Source: UBA1172 sp049889655
Lineage (GTDB): Bacteria > Pseudomonadota > Alphaproteobacteria > Puniceispirillales > UBA1172
Length of the DNA stretch: 25,507 nt
NCBI GenBank assembly: GCA_049889655.1
Contig: JBMHCY010000065.1
Coordinates: 1-25,507, forward strand
Direction of reading: 5' to 3'
Shown here: positions 6,823 through 15,175 of the stretch, piece after piece
How positions within the stretch are numbered: position 1 is the stretch's first letter
Layout of the letters: every line of letters starts with the position of its first letter
The notes under the pieces: model-generated
The model's input: the letters and a program-made list of their open reading frames with translations, nothing else
Told to the model about the DNA's origin: nothing
Databases searched by the model: none
Program-made: the position numbers and the translations under genes

Positions 6823-7934
6823 TGGAACCGTCATCCCGACTTGTCGCGCGCATTGATCTTGATCGCCTTGTCCAGAACTGGCGTAACCTTGACCGCCTCT
6901 CCGGCAAGGCCAGTGCGGCAGCGGTGGTCAAGGCCAATGGCTATGGCCACGGCGTTCGTGCTGTCGTGCTGGCGCTCTGGCACGCCGGTTGCAGGCATTT
7001 CTTCACCGCCAGCATGGAAGAAGCGGTGGCTGTCCATGGCATTGCCCCCGAGGCGCGCATCGCCTGCTTTGACGGGCTGACCCGCCACGATGCCGATGCT
7101 GTGCTCAGTCACGGGGTCATACCGTCGATCAACACCCCTGAAGAGCTGGAAATTCTTGCCACCCTCGCCTCGACCCGGGGGGCGCCTGTCCCGGCCATGA
7201 TCCAGGTCGATACCGGCATGAACAGGCTGGGCTGCGGGCCAGACAGGCTGGATGATCTGATCACCTCGCCGCATCTGAAAGCAGGCGACTGGCAACTGGT
7301 CTATTCCCATCTTGCCAGTGCCGATGAGCCGGAAAAACCCCAGAGCGAAATGCAGCGATCACGGTTTGAGACGATCCGCGCCCGTTTCCCGGGCATTCCG
7401 GCCAGCCTTGCCGCCACCGGGGGGATCATGCTCGGTGAGGGGTTCCACCATGATCTGACACGGCCGGGGATCGGGCTTTACGGCCAGCCGCCGGTCCCGG
7501 CACTGGCTCAGCATATCCGCCCGGTATTGAGCCTGCACGCTCGGGTCTTGCAGATCAGGCAGGCGCAGAAAGGCGAAACGGTCGGCTATAACGCCACCGC
7601 CACGCTGACCCGGCCTTCACGGCTGGCCACCGTCGCCGGGGGCTATGCTGATGGTATCCGTCGCCAGCTTTCCAATCAGGGGGTCGTCCACGCCAAAGGC
7701 CTCACCGCCCCGATCATCGGCCGCGTTTCCATGGACACGACGATCATCGATGTCACTGACTGGCCGGAAGACCATCTCAGCCCCGGTGACAGGGTGGATT
7801 TCCTCCATGATGGCTACACAGCCGAGGATATGGCCCGCGCCACCGGCACAATTGCCTATGATGTGTTGACAGCACTTGGCCTTCGGGCAAAGCAGCATTA
7901 TGCTGGTGATGTCCTGAAATCGATCCCTTTGTAG
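6822..7934 (+). CDS. alr: Alanine racemase
   Basis: PLP-dependent conversion of L- to D-alanine for peptidoglycan. The 370-residue product has the PLP-lysine motif VVKANGYGHG (Lys37, Tyr41), the barrel signature VDTGMNRLG at 129-137, RPGIGLYG at 214-221, catalytic Tyr256 in VGYNATAT and GRVSMD further on. Length is typical. The start ATG shares its A with the dnaB stop (TGATG), which gives translational coupling. The TTG one codon earlier is less likely. dnaB-alr adjacency is common in Alphaproteobacteria. Confidence 0.97.
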   Translation: MEPSSRLVARIDLDRLVQNWRNLDRLSGKASAAAVVKANGYGHGVRAVVLALWHAGCRHFFTASMEEAVAVHGIAPEARIACFDGLTRHDADAVLSHGVIPSINTPEELEILATLASTRGAPVPAMIQVDTGMNRLGCGPDRLDDLITSPHLKAGDWQLVYSHLASADEPEKPQSEMQRSRFETIRARFPGIPASLAATGGIMLGEGFHHDLTRPGIGLYGQPPVPALAQHIRPVLSLHARVLQIRQAQKGETVGYNATATLTRPSRLATVAGGYADGIRRQLSNQGVVHAKGLTAPIIGRVSMDTTIIDVTDWPEDHLSPGDRVDFLHDGYTAEDMARATGTIAYDVLTALGLRAKQHYAGDVLKSIPL

Positions 7935-7939
7935 GCCAG

Positions 7940-8719
7940 ATGAATATACTTCGCGTTCCCGGAAAAGCTGCCCTCTCCCTGCTGGCTCAGTTCGGCCGCC
8001 TGGCCATGTTCACGGCGAGCGCGATCTTCTGGATCTGCCGGCCGCCGTGGTATGGCCGTCAGCTGCTGCGGCAAATGGTCGATATCGGCTATTTCTCGCT
8101 GCCTGTTGTGGGGCTGACAACCCTGTTTTCCGGCATGGTCATCGCCCTGCAGAGCTACACCGGCACAGAACGCTTCTCGGCCGAAGGTGAAGGCTCCGTC
8201 GCCACGGTGGTGGTGCTGATCGTCACACGCGAACTCGGGCCGGTGCTGGCCGGGTTGATGGTGGCGGGCCGGATCGGGGCATCGATGGCCGCCGAGATCG
8301 GGACCATGCGGGTCACCGACCAGATCGACGCTCTCGATACCCTGGCAACGAGACCGATGCAGTATCTGGTCGCCCCGCGTGTGATGGCGGCAACATTGTG
8401 CCTGCCGTTTCTCGTGCTGGTCGGCGATATCATCGGTGTTTTTGGCGGCTATGTGGTTGCGATCTACCAACTCGGCTTCAACCAGGGGTCCTACCTTTCC
8501 AGCACGCTGGAATATCTCGAAGCCTTTGATGTGATCCTCGGGCTGATCAAGGCAGCGGTGTTCGGGTTCATCCTGTCGATCATGGGCTGTTTTCACGGCT
8601 ATTATTCCGGCCGCGGGGCCGAAGGGGTCGGCCGTGCCACCACCAATGCCGTTGTCTATTCGGCCATTCTCATCCTGGTGGCGGATTTCTTCATCACCGG
8701 GCTTGTGTTCGTGAGGTAG
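7940..8719 (+). CDS. mlaE: MlaE-family ABC transporter permease
   Basis: Inner-membrane permease of the Mla-type (YrbE) family, which moves phospholipids between inner and outer membrane. The 259-residue product has several hydrophobic segments. Its family signature runs from about residue 97 to 132 (TRELGPVLAGLMVAGRI, GASMAAEIGTM, VTDQIDAL). It starts 5 nt after alr with only a weak ribosome binding site, and the ATPase follows after 2 nt. No mlaD, mlaC or mlaB lies beside it, so the substrate-binding MCE protein must be encoded elsewhere if this is a complete Mla system. Role in outer-membrane lipid asymmetry is inferred from the family. Confidence 0.9.
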   Translation: MNILRVPGKAALSLLAQFGRLAMFTASAIFWICRPPWYGRQLLRQMVDIGYFSLPVVGLTTLFSGMVIALQSYTGTERFSAEGEGSVATVVVLIVTRELGPVLAGLMVAGRIGASMAAEIGTMRVTDQIDALDTLATRPMQYLVAPRVMAATLCLPFLVLVGDIIGVFGGYVVAIYQLGFNQGSYLSSTLEYLEAFDVILGLIKAAVFGFILSIMGCFHGYYSGRGAEGVGRATTNAVVYSAILILVADFFITGLVFVR

Positions 8720-8721
8720 CC

Positions 8722-9495
8722 ATGGCGGATAACCAGATCATCATTCGCGGATTGTGCAAGGCCTTTGGATCAAAGGTGGTGCTGGAAAACCTTGATCTCG
8801 ATATCCCCCGGGGCAAATCAATCGCCGTCATCGGCGCGTCGGGGACGGGGAAATCTGTCCTGCTCAAATGCCTGCTGGGGCTGATCGAACCCGATGCCGG
8901 GTCGATCACGGTTGATGGTGTTGAAACTGTCGGCAGCAGCCGCGCTAACCGTGAAGCCATGCTGCGGAAGTTCGGGATGCTGTTTCAGGGCGGGGCGCTT
9001 TTCGACAGCCTGACGATCTGGGAAAACGTCATCTTCCGCTACCGCCAGGGCAAGGGACTTACTCGCCAGGATGCGCGCGAACACGCCCGCAAGATACTGG
9101 CTGAGGTCAATCTCGAAGAACGCGTCCTGGATCTCTACCCTGCTGAAATTTCCGGCGGGATGCAGAAACGGGTCGGCCTCGCCCGGGCCATTGCCGACCG
9201 GCCGGATATTCTGCTGTTTGATGAACCGCCCGCCGGGCTCGACCCGATCACCTCCGGCGTGATCAACAAACTGATCCGCCGTGCCGTTGACAGGCTCGGT
9301 GCAACGGCGATCACCATCAGCCACGACATGACCAGTATCAGGGCAATCGCCGATGAGATCGCCATGATCCATGAAGGCAGGATCGTCTGGAACGGGCCGA
9401 CGACGAAAATGGATAACTCCGGCAATGATGTCCTGGATCAGTTTGTCCACGGCCATCCGGATGGCCCCCTCACACGACACGCGGAACAGGCCTGA
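8722..9495 (+). CDS. mlaF: MlaF-family ABC transporter ATP-binding protein
   Basis: ATPase partner of the preceding permease. The 257-residue product shows Walker A GASGTGKS (38-45), Q-loop Gln89, signature ISGGMQKR (143-150), Walker B ILLFDEPPAGLDP (163-175) and H-loop His201 in ISHD. The usual DEPTAGLDP reads DEPPAGLDP here; the catalytic Glu is intact, so activity is expected. GAGGT lies 6 nt before the ATG. It overlaps radA by one base (TGATG). Confidence 0.92.
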   Translation: MADNQIIIRGLCKAFGSKVVLENLDLDIPRGKSIAVIGASGTGKSVLLKCLLGLIEPDAGSITVDGVETVGSSRANREAMLRKFGMLFQGGALFDSLTIWENVIFRYRQGKGLTRQDAREHARKILAEVNLEERVLDLYPAEISGGMQKRVGLARAIADRPDILLFDEPPAGLDPITSGVINKLIRRAVDRLGATAITISHDMTSIRAIADEIAMIHEGRIVWNGPTTKMDNSGNDVLDQFVHGHPDGPLTRHAEQA

Positions 9496-10868
9496 TGGCA
9501 AAGACGCGGAGCCAATACGTCTGTCAGCAATGCGGTGGGGTCCACCCGAAATGGTCAGGTCAGTGTGACCATTGCGGCGGCTGGAACTGCCTTGTTGAGG
9601 AGCATCAGGAAAAGGCCCCAGGCCCGGCCGGGCGCAGCAAGGGCAAGGCGGTGGCGCTCGAAAGCCTGCGTTCCACCGGTGAACCGCTGCCTCGGATCAA
9701 GACCGGCATCGCTGAATTTGACCGTGTTCTCGGGGGTGGGCTCGTGCCCGGATCAGCGACCCTGATCGGCGGTGATCCCGGGATCGGCAAATCGACATTG
9801 CTGTTACAACTGGCGTGTCGGCTTTCATCGGCCGGGGCCAGTACCGCCTATTTTTCCGGTGAAGAATCCGCTGATCAGATACGCCTGCGGGCAGCCCGGC
9901 TCAACCTTGATGCGACACCCCCAGAAGGGGTCGGCATTGCCACCCTGACCGATGCCGCCAATATCGCCGCCTCGCTCAGCGCAGCACCTGGGATCAGCCT
10001 CGCGATCATCGATTCGATCCAGACCATGTATCTGCCCAGCATCGAGAGCGGCCCGGGCACGGTCAGCCAGGTGCGCGCCAGTGCCCATGAGTTGATCCGC
10101 TGCGCCAAGAAGCAGGGGATGGCGATTGTCATCGTCGGCCATGTCACCAAGGATGGAGCGATCGCCGGGCCGAAAGTGCTCGAACACATGGTCGATACCG
10201 TGCTTCAGTTCGAAGGTGACCGCAGCCATCATTTCCGTATCCTGCGCGGCATCAAAAACCGTTTTGGCCCCACCGATGAAATCGGCGTCTTTGAGATGTC
10301 GGCGGGAGGACTGAACGAGGTGGCCAACCCGTCGGAGCTGTTTCTGGCAGACCGGCGGGAGGATGTTTCCGGGGCTGTGGTCTTTGCCGGGATCGAAGGC
10401 ACACGACCGGTTCTGGTTGAAATCCAGGCATTGGTGGCTCCGTCCTCCATGGCGCATCCACGCCGCAATGTTGTCGGCTGGGATGCCGGGCGGCTGTCCA
10501 TGCTGGCAGCTGTTCTCGAAGCCCGGGCCGGGCTGCCGCTTTCCGGGCGGGATATTTTCCTCAATGTGGCGGGCGGGGTGAAAATCGCTGAACCGGCAGC
10601 CGATATGGCCGTCGCGGCGGCGTTGATCTCATCGGTCACCGGCCGCCCCTGCCCGCGCAACACGGTGGTTTTCGGTGAAGTTGGCCTCGCCGCCGAAACA
10701 CGGCGCGTCGCCCATCCGGAACAGCGGCTCAAGGAAGCGGCCAAACTCGGTTTTGAGCAGGTGATCATGCCCCCCGCCAAGACCAAGGGGCTTGATCTGT
10801 CGGGAATGAAGGTGAATGCCGTCGACAGCCTCACCGCACTGATCGAAACCCTTGGCGGTAATGAATGA
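9495..10868 (+). CDS. radA: DNA repair protein RadA
   Basis: DnaB-like branch-migration helicase that works with RecA in recombination repair. The 457-residue product has the N-terminal C4 zinc finger (Cys10, Cys13, Cys24, Cys27), a RecA-like ATPase with Walker A GGDPGIGKS at 92-100, the RadA-specific KNRFG at 254-258 and a Lon-protease-like C-terminal domain (SGRDIFLNVAGGVKIAEPAAD). Length is normal. Its ATG overlaps the mlaF stop. A promoter for the next genes begins inside its last codons. Confidence 0.97.
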   Translation: MAKTRSQYVCQQCGGVHPKWSGQCDHCGGWNCLVEEHQEKAPGPAGRSKGKAVALESLRSTGEPLPRIKTGIAEFDRVLGGGLVPGSATLIGGDPGIGKSTLLLQLACRLSSAGASTAYFSGEESADQIRLRAARLNLDATPPEGVGIATLTDAANIAASLSAAPGISLAIIDSIQTMYLPSIESGPGTVSQVRASAHELIRCAKKQGMAIVIVGHVTKDGAIAGPKVLEHMVDTVLQFEGDRSHHFRILRGIKNRFGPTDEIGVFEMSAGGLNEVANPSELFLADRREDVSGAVVFAGIEGTRPVLVEIQALVAPSSMAHPRRNVVGWDAGRLSMLAAVLEARAGLPLSGRDIFLNVAGGVKIAEPAADMAVAAALISSVTGRPCPRNTVVFGEVGLAAETRRVAHPEQRLKEAAKLGFEQVIMPPAKTKGLDLSGMKVNAVDSLTALIETLGGNE

Positions 10869-10881
10869 AGACCGCTATAAT
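10852..10881 (+). promoter_or_regulatory. Candidate promoter for cvpA-purF-SDR
   Basis: TTGGCG at 10852-10857 (4 of 6), an 18-nt spacer, then a perfect TATAAT at 10876-10881. The start would be near 10888, about 26 nt before the cvpA ATG. It begins inside the 3' end of radA and gives purine synthesis its own promoter. I see no purine operator that I could name. Confidence 0.55.
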
Positions 10882-10913
10882 GCTGTGAACCTCACGGGGA
10901 AAAGCGAGACCTC

Positions 10914-11588
10914 ATGCTTGATTTGAGCATTTTGAACGCCTTCGATTATGCCGTGCTTGTTGTGCTGGCCATCTCTGGTGTTCTGGCCACCTTTCGCGGC
11001 ATGACACGGGAATTCATGGGCCTCGCCGGATGGGGCGTGGCCGTACTTGCCTCGCGGCTGTTCCAGCCGCTGGTGCTTGATCTGATCGAAGATCCCGTGG
11101 GCAACGAAAGTGCAGCTGATATTCTTGCCTTTGCCGGGCCTTTCGTGATCATCGTCATTCTCTGGTACATTTTCGCCAATATCATCTCCCCGGGGCTGAA
11201 GAAGATCACCTTCGGCAATATGGACAGGCCGCTCGGTTTCATCTTCGGGGTGATTAGAGGATTTGTGCTGATCGCCGTTGTCTATATGGGCGGGCTGATG
11301 TTCTATGATCAGGAAGAGGATTTTCCGGTCATCATCAAGGAATCGGTCTCAATCATGCCAACACGGATCGTCGCCTCGACCATGGCCGGGTTTGCTCCGG
11401 AAGATTTCCGCGAGGATATGCTCGACAGCATCCCTGAACAGGATGTCAAATCCATCGGCAAGAAGGTTGTCCCCGACCCTGATGAAGTCCTCGAAGACGG
11501 GCAAAGCACCCTTGAAGATGCCAGTGAAAGTGCCCAAGAAACCTTGCTCCCGGACGAAGAATTATCTATTCCGGGCATAACAGAATAA
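10914..11588 (+). CDS. cvpA: CvpA family membrane protein
   Basis: Integral inner-membrane protein of the CvpA (colicin V production) family, often next to purF. The 224-residue product has four predicted membrane segments (about residues 10-28, 33-50, 69-92 and 108-130), with TFRGMTREFMGLAGW between the first two. A soluble acidic C-terminal tail of about 90 residues is rich in Asp, Glu and Ser. E. coli CvpA is about 160 residues, so the tail is an extension. The molecular role is unsettled. purF follows after 13 nt. Confidence 0.88.
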   Translation: MLDLSILNAFDYAVLVVLAISGVLATFRGMTREFMGLAGWGVAVLASRLFQPLVLDLIEDPVGNESAADILAFAGPFVIIVILWYIFANIISPGLKKITFGNMDRPLGFIFGVIRGFVLIAVVYMGGLMFYDQEEDFPVIIKESVSIMPTRIVASTMAGFAPEDFREDMLDSIPEQDVKSIGKKVVPDPDEVLEDGQSTLEDASESAQETLLPDEELSIPGITE

Positions 11589-11601
11589 GGATAATGCGTT
11601 G

Positions 11602-13041
11602 ATGTCTGTGCCGCCGGTTTCCACCCTCCCCGATCGCTTCAAGGATGAATGTGCCGTTTTCGGTATTTACGGGACCCCCGAAGCGGCCGTGATGACAGCC
11701 CTCGGGCTCCATGCTCTCCAGCATCGCGGCCAGGAAGCCACCGGCATTGTCAGCATGGATGGTGAAACTTTCCACGCCCACCGGGGGCTCGGCCATGTCG
11801 GCGAGAATTTTGATGCGAATGCCGGCCAGCTGGACCGCCTGAAGGGCCATGCCGCCATCGGCCATAACCGCTATTCCACCACCGGCAAACCTGAATTCCA
11901 GAATATCCAGCCGTTTTATTCGGACCTGACCTTCGGCGGTTTTGCCCTTGCCCATAACGGCAACCTGACCAATGCCGGGCGGTTGCGGCAATCGCTTGTT
12001 GATACCGGCAGCCTCATGCAATCCACCACCGATACCGAGGTGATCCTGCATCTCGTGGCACGTTCACACCAGCAGGAAACCAGCCTACGGCTCGTCGATG
12101 CCCTGAAACAGGTCGAAGGGGCGTGGTCGCTTGTGACACTCTCGCCCGAAGGTCTGATCGGTGTTCGTGACCCGCACGGGATCAGGCCGCTTGTTCTCGG
12201 CAAGGTCGGGGATTGCCATGTGCTGGCATCGGAAACTTGTGGGCTCGATATTATCGGGGCGGATTATATCCGTGACCTGGACCCGGGTGAGATGGTCATT
12301 ATCAACGATACGGGCATCACGTCGTTAAAACCGTTTCAGGCGATGCCCTCGCGCTTCTGTGTGTTTGAATATATCTATTTCGCCCGCCCGGACAGCGTTC
12401 TCGAAGGCCGCGATGTCTATGCCATGCGCAAGAATATCGGCGCGCAACTGGCCCGTGAATCTGAGGTTGCGGCTGATATGGTTGTGCCGGTTCCCGATTC
12501 CGGGGTTCCGGCTGCCCTTGGCTATGCCGAAGCGGCCGGGCTGCCGTTTGAACTGGGCATCATCCGCAATCACTATGTCGGCCGGACTTTCATCCAGCCG
12601 ACCGATTCAGGACGCCAGACCGGGGTCAAACTCAAGCACAATGCCAATATGGCAACGGTCAGGGGCAAGTCGATCATTCTTGTCGATGATTCGATTGTCC
12701 GGGGGACGACCTCGATGAAGATTGTCTCGATGATGCGCAGTGCCGGGGCCCGCGAAGTCCATATGCGGATTGCAAGCCCGCCGACAACCCACCCCTGTTT
12801 CTATGGGGTCGACACCCCCGATCAGGACAAACTGATTGCCGCGAAAATGGATACCCAGGCCATCGCCCGGGAAATCGGGGCTGACAGCCTGGCCTTCATC
12901 AGCATGGATGGCCTCTATCAGGCCCTCGGCTGTGATGACGGACGCAAAACCGACACCCCGCAATTTTGCGATGCCTGTTTTTCGGGGGAATACCCTGTTC
13001 TGCCTCAAAACGGTTCACGCCAGGGAGTGTCATCATCATGA
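11602..13041 (+). CDS. purF: Amidophosphoribosyltransferase
   Basis: First committed step of purine synthesis: PRPP plus glutamine gives phosphoribosylamine. The 479-residue protein has a 16-residue propeptide, then the nucleophile Cys17 (DECAVFGIYG), a class II glutaminase domain and a phosphoribosyltransferase domain with the PRPP loop ILVDDSIVRGTT at about 359-370. Cys253, Cys399, Cys456 and Cys459 match the 4Fe-4S ligands of the Bacillus subtilis-type enzyme, so this is the iron-sulphur, propeptide-processed class rather than the E. coli type. The start could also be the TTG one codon earlier (11599), because AAGG lies 8 nt from it and 11 nt from the ATG. Its stop overlaps the next gene (ATGA). 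Confidence 0.97.
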   Translation: MSVPPVSTLPDRFKDECAVFGIYGTPEAAVMTALGLHALQHRGQEATGIVSMDGETFHAHRGLGHVGENFDANAGQLDRLKGHAAIGHNRYSTTGKPEFQNIQPFYSDLTFGGFALAHNGNLTNAGRLRQSLVDTGSLMQSTTDTEVILHLVARSHQQETSLRLVDALKQVEGAWSLVTLSPEGLIGVRDPHGIRPLVLGKVGDCHVLASETCGLDIIGADYIRDLDPGEMVIINDTGITSLKPFQAMPSRFCVFEYIYFARPDSVLEGRDVYAMRKNIGAQLARESEVAADMVVPVPDSGVPAALGYAEAAGLPFELGIIRNHYVGRTFIQPTDSGRQTGVKLKHNANMATVRGKSIILVDDSIVRGTTSMKIVSMMRSAGAREVHMRIASPPTTHPCFYGVDTPDQDKLIAAKMDTQAIAREIGADSLAFISMDGLYQALGCDDGRKTDTPQFCDACFSGEYPVLPQNGSRQGVSSS

Positions 13042-13745
13042 CAAACCGTGTTGCTCTTGTTACCGGTGCCTCGCGCGGGCTTGGCCGGGCCGCTGCCCTC
13101 GCCCTTGCTGCCACGGGGGTGGAGATCATTGCCACAGCCCGCACAGTCGGCGGCCTTGAGGAACTCGATGACGAAATCTCGGCCCTCGGCGGCAAGGCGA
13201 CGCTTGTGCCGATGGATCTCAGCGATCGCCCGGCCATGACAAAACTCGCCAACGCCATCCATGAACGCTGGGGCAGGCTGGATGTGATGATCGCCAATGC
13301 CGGGATTCTCGGGGTGCTGATGCCGGCATCGCATCTCGATGAAAGCATCTGGGATGAGGTGATCGACACCAATCTTTCGGCGATCTGGCGGATGATCCGG
13401 GTTTTTGACCCGCTGCTGCGGCTTTCCCCTGCCGGACGTGCCGTGCTGGTGACATCAAGCGCCGCCCAGGGTTATCCGTTTTGGTCTGCCTATGCTGCCA
13501 GCAAAGCCGGGGTCGAAGCCCTGGGCAAATGCTGGGCCGGTGAAGTCGCAACAACAGCGATGAAGGTCAATATTCTCAATCCTGGTGGGGTGGCGACATC
13601 CATGTATGCCTCAGCTTTCCCCGGGGCTGACCTGCCATCGATGCCACAACCGGAGGATATCGCCCCGGCTTTTGTTGCTCTGGCCGATGAAAATTGCCCG
13701 CATCATGGCGAGGTTATCCACGCCCAGGCACTCATCGGGGGGTGA
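13038..13745 (+). CDS. Short-chain dehydrogenase/reductase (SDR) family oxidoreductase
   Basis: A 235-residue classical SDR. The NAD(P) motif TGASRGLG sits at 9-16, NAG at 87-89, and the catalytic Ser140/141, Tyr152 and Lys156 in VTSSAAQ...YAASKAG. The substrate cannot be told from sequence; FabG-like and many other specificities share this pattern. It overlaps purF by 4 nt (ATGA) and is probably cotranscribed. Its stop codon abuts the der stop codon on the other strand with no base between. Open frame continues upstream inside purF, but ATG 13038 matches the family N-terminus. Confidence 0.92.
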   Translation: MTNRVALVTGASRGLGRAAALALAATGVEIIATARTVGGLEELDDEISALGGKATLVPMDLSDRPAMTKLANAIHERWGRLDVMIANAGILGVLMPASHLDESIWDEVIDTNLSAIWRMIRVFDPLLRLSPAGRAVLVTSSAAQGYPFWSAYAASKAGVEALGKCWAGEVATTAMKVNILNPGGVATSMYASAFPGADLPSMPQPEDIAPAFVALADENCPHHGEVIHAQALIGG

Positions 13746-15158
13746 TCAGGCGTAGGGGTTCTTGCCCTTGCGCAGCATCAGCCGGATCGGCACGCCATCC
13801 ATTTCAAAATCATCACGCAGACCGGCCATCAGGTAGCGCAGATAGTGATCCGGCAGATCGGCAGGCCGTGAGACAAACAGCGCGAAACTCGGCGGCCGGG
13901 TCTTGACCTGGGTGGCATAACGAATGCGGAGCCGCCTGCCCTGTACGAGCGGCGGCGGATGGGCCTCGAGCATCCCTTCAAGCCAGCGGTTTACCCGTGA
14001 TGTCGACAGCCGCATATTCCAGCGTTCATAAATATCAAAAGCCGCATCAAGCAGGCGGCTGACATTGCGCCCGGTGAGCGCCGAGATCGTCACAAGCGGG
14101 ATCCCGCGCACCTGACCGAGGGATTGGTCCAGCCGGTATTGCAATTCCTCAAGCGTATCCTGACGGTTCTTCACCGCATCCCACATATTGGCGGCAATCA
14201 CCATGGCCCGGCCTTCTTCGGCCACCAGCCGGGCAATCGCCAGATCCTGCTTGTTGAGTTTTTCCCGGGCATCGATCATCAGGATGCAGACATGGGCAAA
14301 GCGGATCGCCCGCAACGCATCATCGACCATATGCTTTTCGAGATTCTCCTCGATCCGCGCCTTGCGCCGCATCCCGGCTGTATCGATCAGCACGAGTTCA
14401 CGATCATTGCGCTGAAAAGGAATTTCGATCGCATCGCGGGTGATGCCGGCTTCCGGCCCGGTCAGCACCCTGTCTTCATCAAGCAACCGGTTGATGAGGG
14501 TTGATTTGCCCATATTCGGCCGTCCGATCACCGCGATCCGCATCGGCCGCCGGGCACCTTTGTCGATCCAGATATCGGTTTCGCCATCACCTTCATCGAG
14601 ATCATCATCCTGATCATCGGGATCGTCATCGAGATCCTCACCAGTCAATTCATGCAGCCGCCCCTGTTCGGTGGCAATTTCAACCAGCGCATCATGCAGA
14701 TCACCGAGGCCTTCACCATGGGCAGCGGAAATCGGGATCGGCGCACCGAAACCCAGCCCCCAGGCTTCGGCGACCCCCGCCTCACCGGCCTTGCCTTCAC
14801 ATTTATTGGCAACGAGAAGAACAGCAGCACCGGATTTACGGATGGACGTGGCGAAGAATTTATCCTGCGGCGTGATCCCCTCCCGGGCATCGAAGACCAT
14901 CAGGGTGAGGTCGGCAAGGGCGATCGCCTTTTCGGTCTGGTTCCGCATCCGCTGTTCGAGCGATCCCTGATCCGCCTCTTCAAGCCCGGCTGTATCAATC
15001 AGCCCGAACTCAAGCCCGGCAAGCCTGCCCTGGCCTTCACGCCGGTCACGTGTTACCCCAGGCCGGTCATCGACGATCGCCTGCTGGCGACCGGTCAGAC
15101 GGTTGAACAGCGTTGATTTACCGACATTGGGCCTGCCAACGATAGCCAGCTGATACAT
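13746..15158 (-). CDS. der: Ribosome biogenesis GTPase Der (EngA)
   Basis: Double-GTPase needed for 50S maturation. The 470-residue product has G domain 1 (GRPNVGKS 8-15, DRPGVTRD 31-38, DTAG 55-58, NKCE 118-121), an acidic Asp-rich linker (about 172-196), G domain 2 (GRPNMGKS 212-219, GITRD 238-242, DTAGMRRK 259-266) and a KH-like C-terminal domain from about 385. The G4 motif of domain 2 reads NMWD (324-327; codons AAT ATG TGG GAT) where NKWD is expected. The Lys-to-Met change could weaken guanine recognition in that domain. GGAG lies 8 nt before the ATG. It is downstream of bamB, as in E. coli. Confidence 0.97.
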   Translation of the reverse strand: MYQLAIVGRPNVGKSTLFNRLTGRQQAIVDDRPGVTRDRREGQGRLAGLEFGLIDTAGLEEADQGSLEQRMRNQTEKAIALADLTLMVFDAREGITPQDKFFATSIRKSGAAVLLVANKCEGKAGEAGVAEAWGLGFGAPIPISAAHGEGLGDLHDALVEIATEQGRLHELTGEDLDDDPDDQDDDLDEGDGETDIWIDKGARRPMRIAVIGRPNMGKSTLINRLLDEDRVLTGPEAGITRDAIEIPFQRNDRELVLIDTAGMRRKARIEENLEKHMVDDALRAIRFAHVCILMIDAREKLNKQDLAIARLVAEEGRAMVIAANMWDAVKNRQDTLEELQYRLDQSLGQVRGIPLVTISALTGRNVSRLLDAAFDIYERWNMRLSTSRVNRWLEGMLEAHPPPLVQGRRLRIRYATQVKTRPPSFALFVSRPADLPDHYLRYLMAGLRDDFEMDGVPIRLMLRKGKNPYA

Positions 15159-15175
15159 GGCGAAAACTCCAGACG

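Noticed and set aside
13713..13720. Near DnaA box (TTATCCAC) inside the SDR gene
   Set aside because: Last base differs from the consensus and it lies within coding sequence; no cluster of boxes is present.
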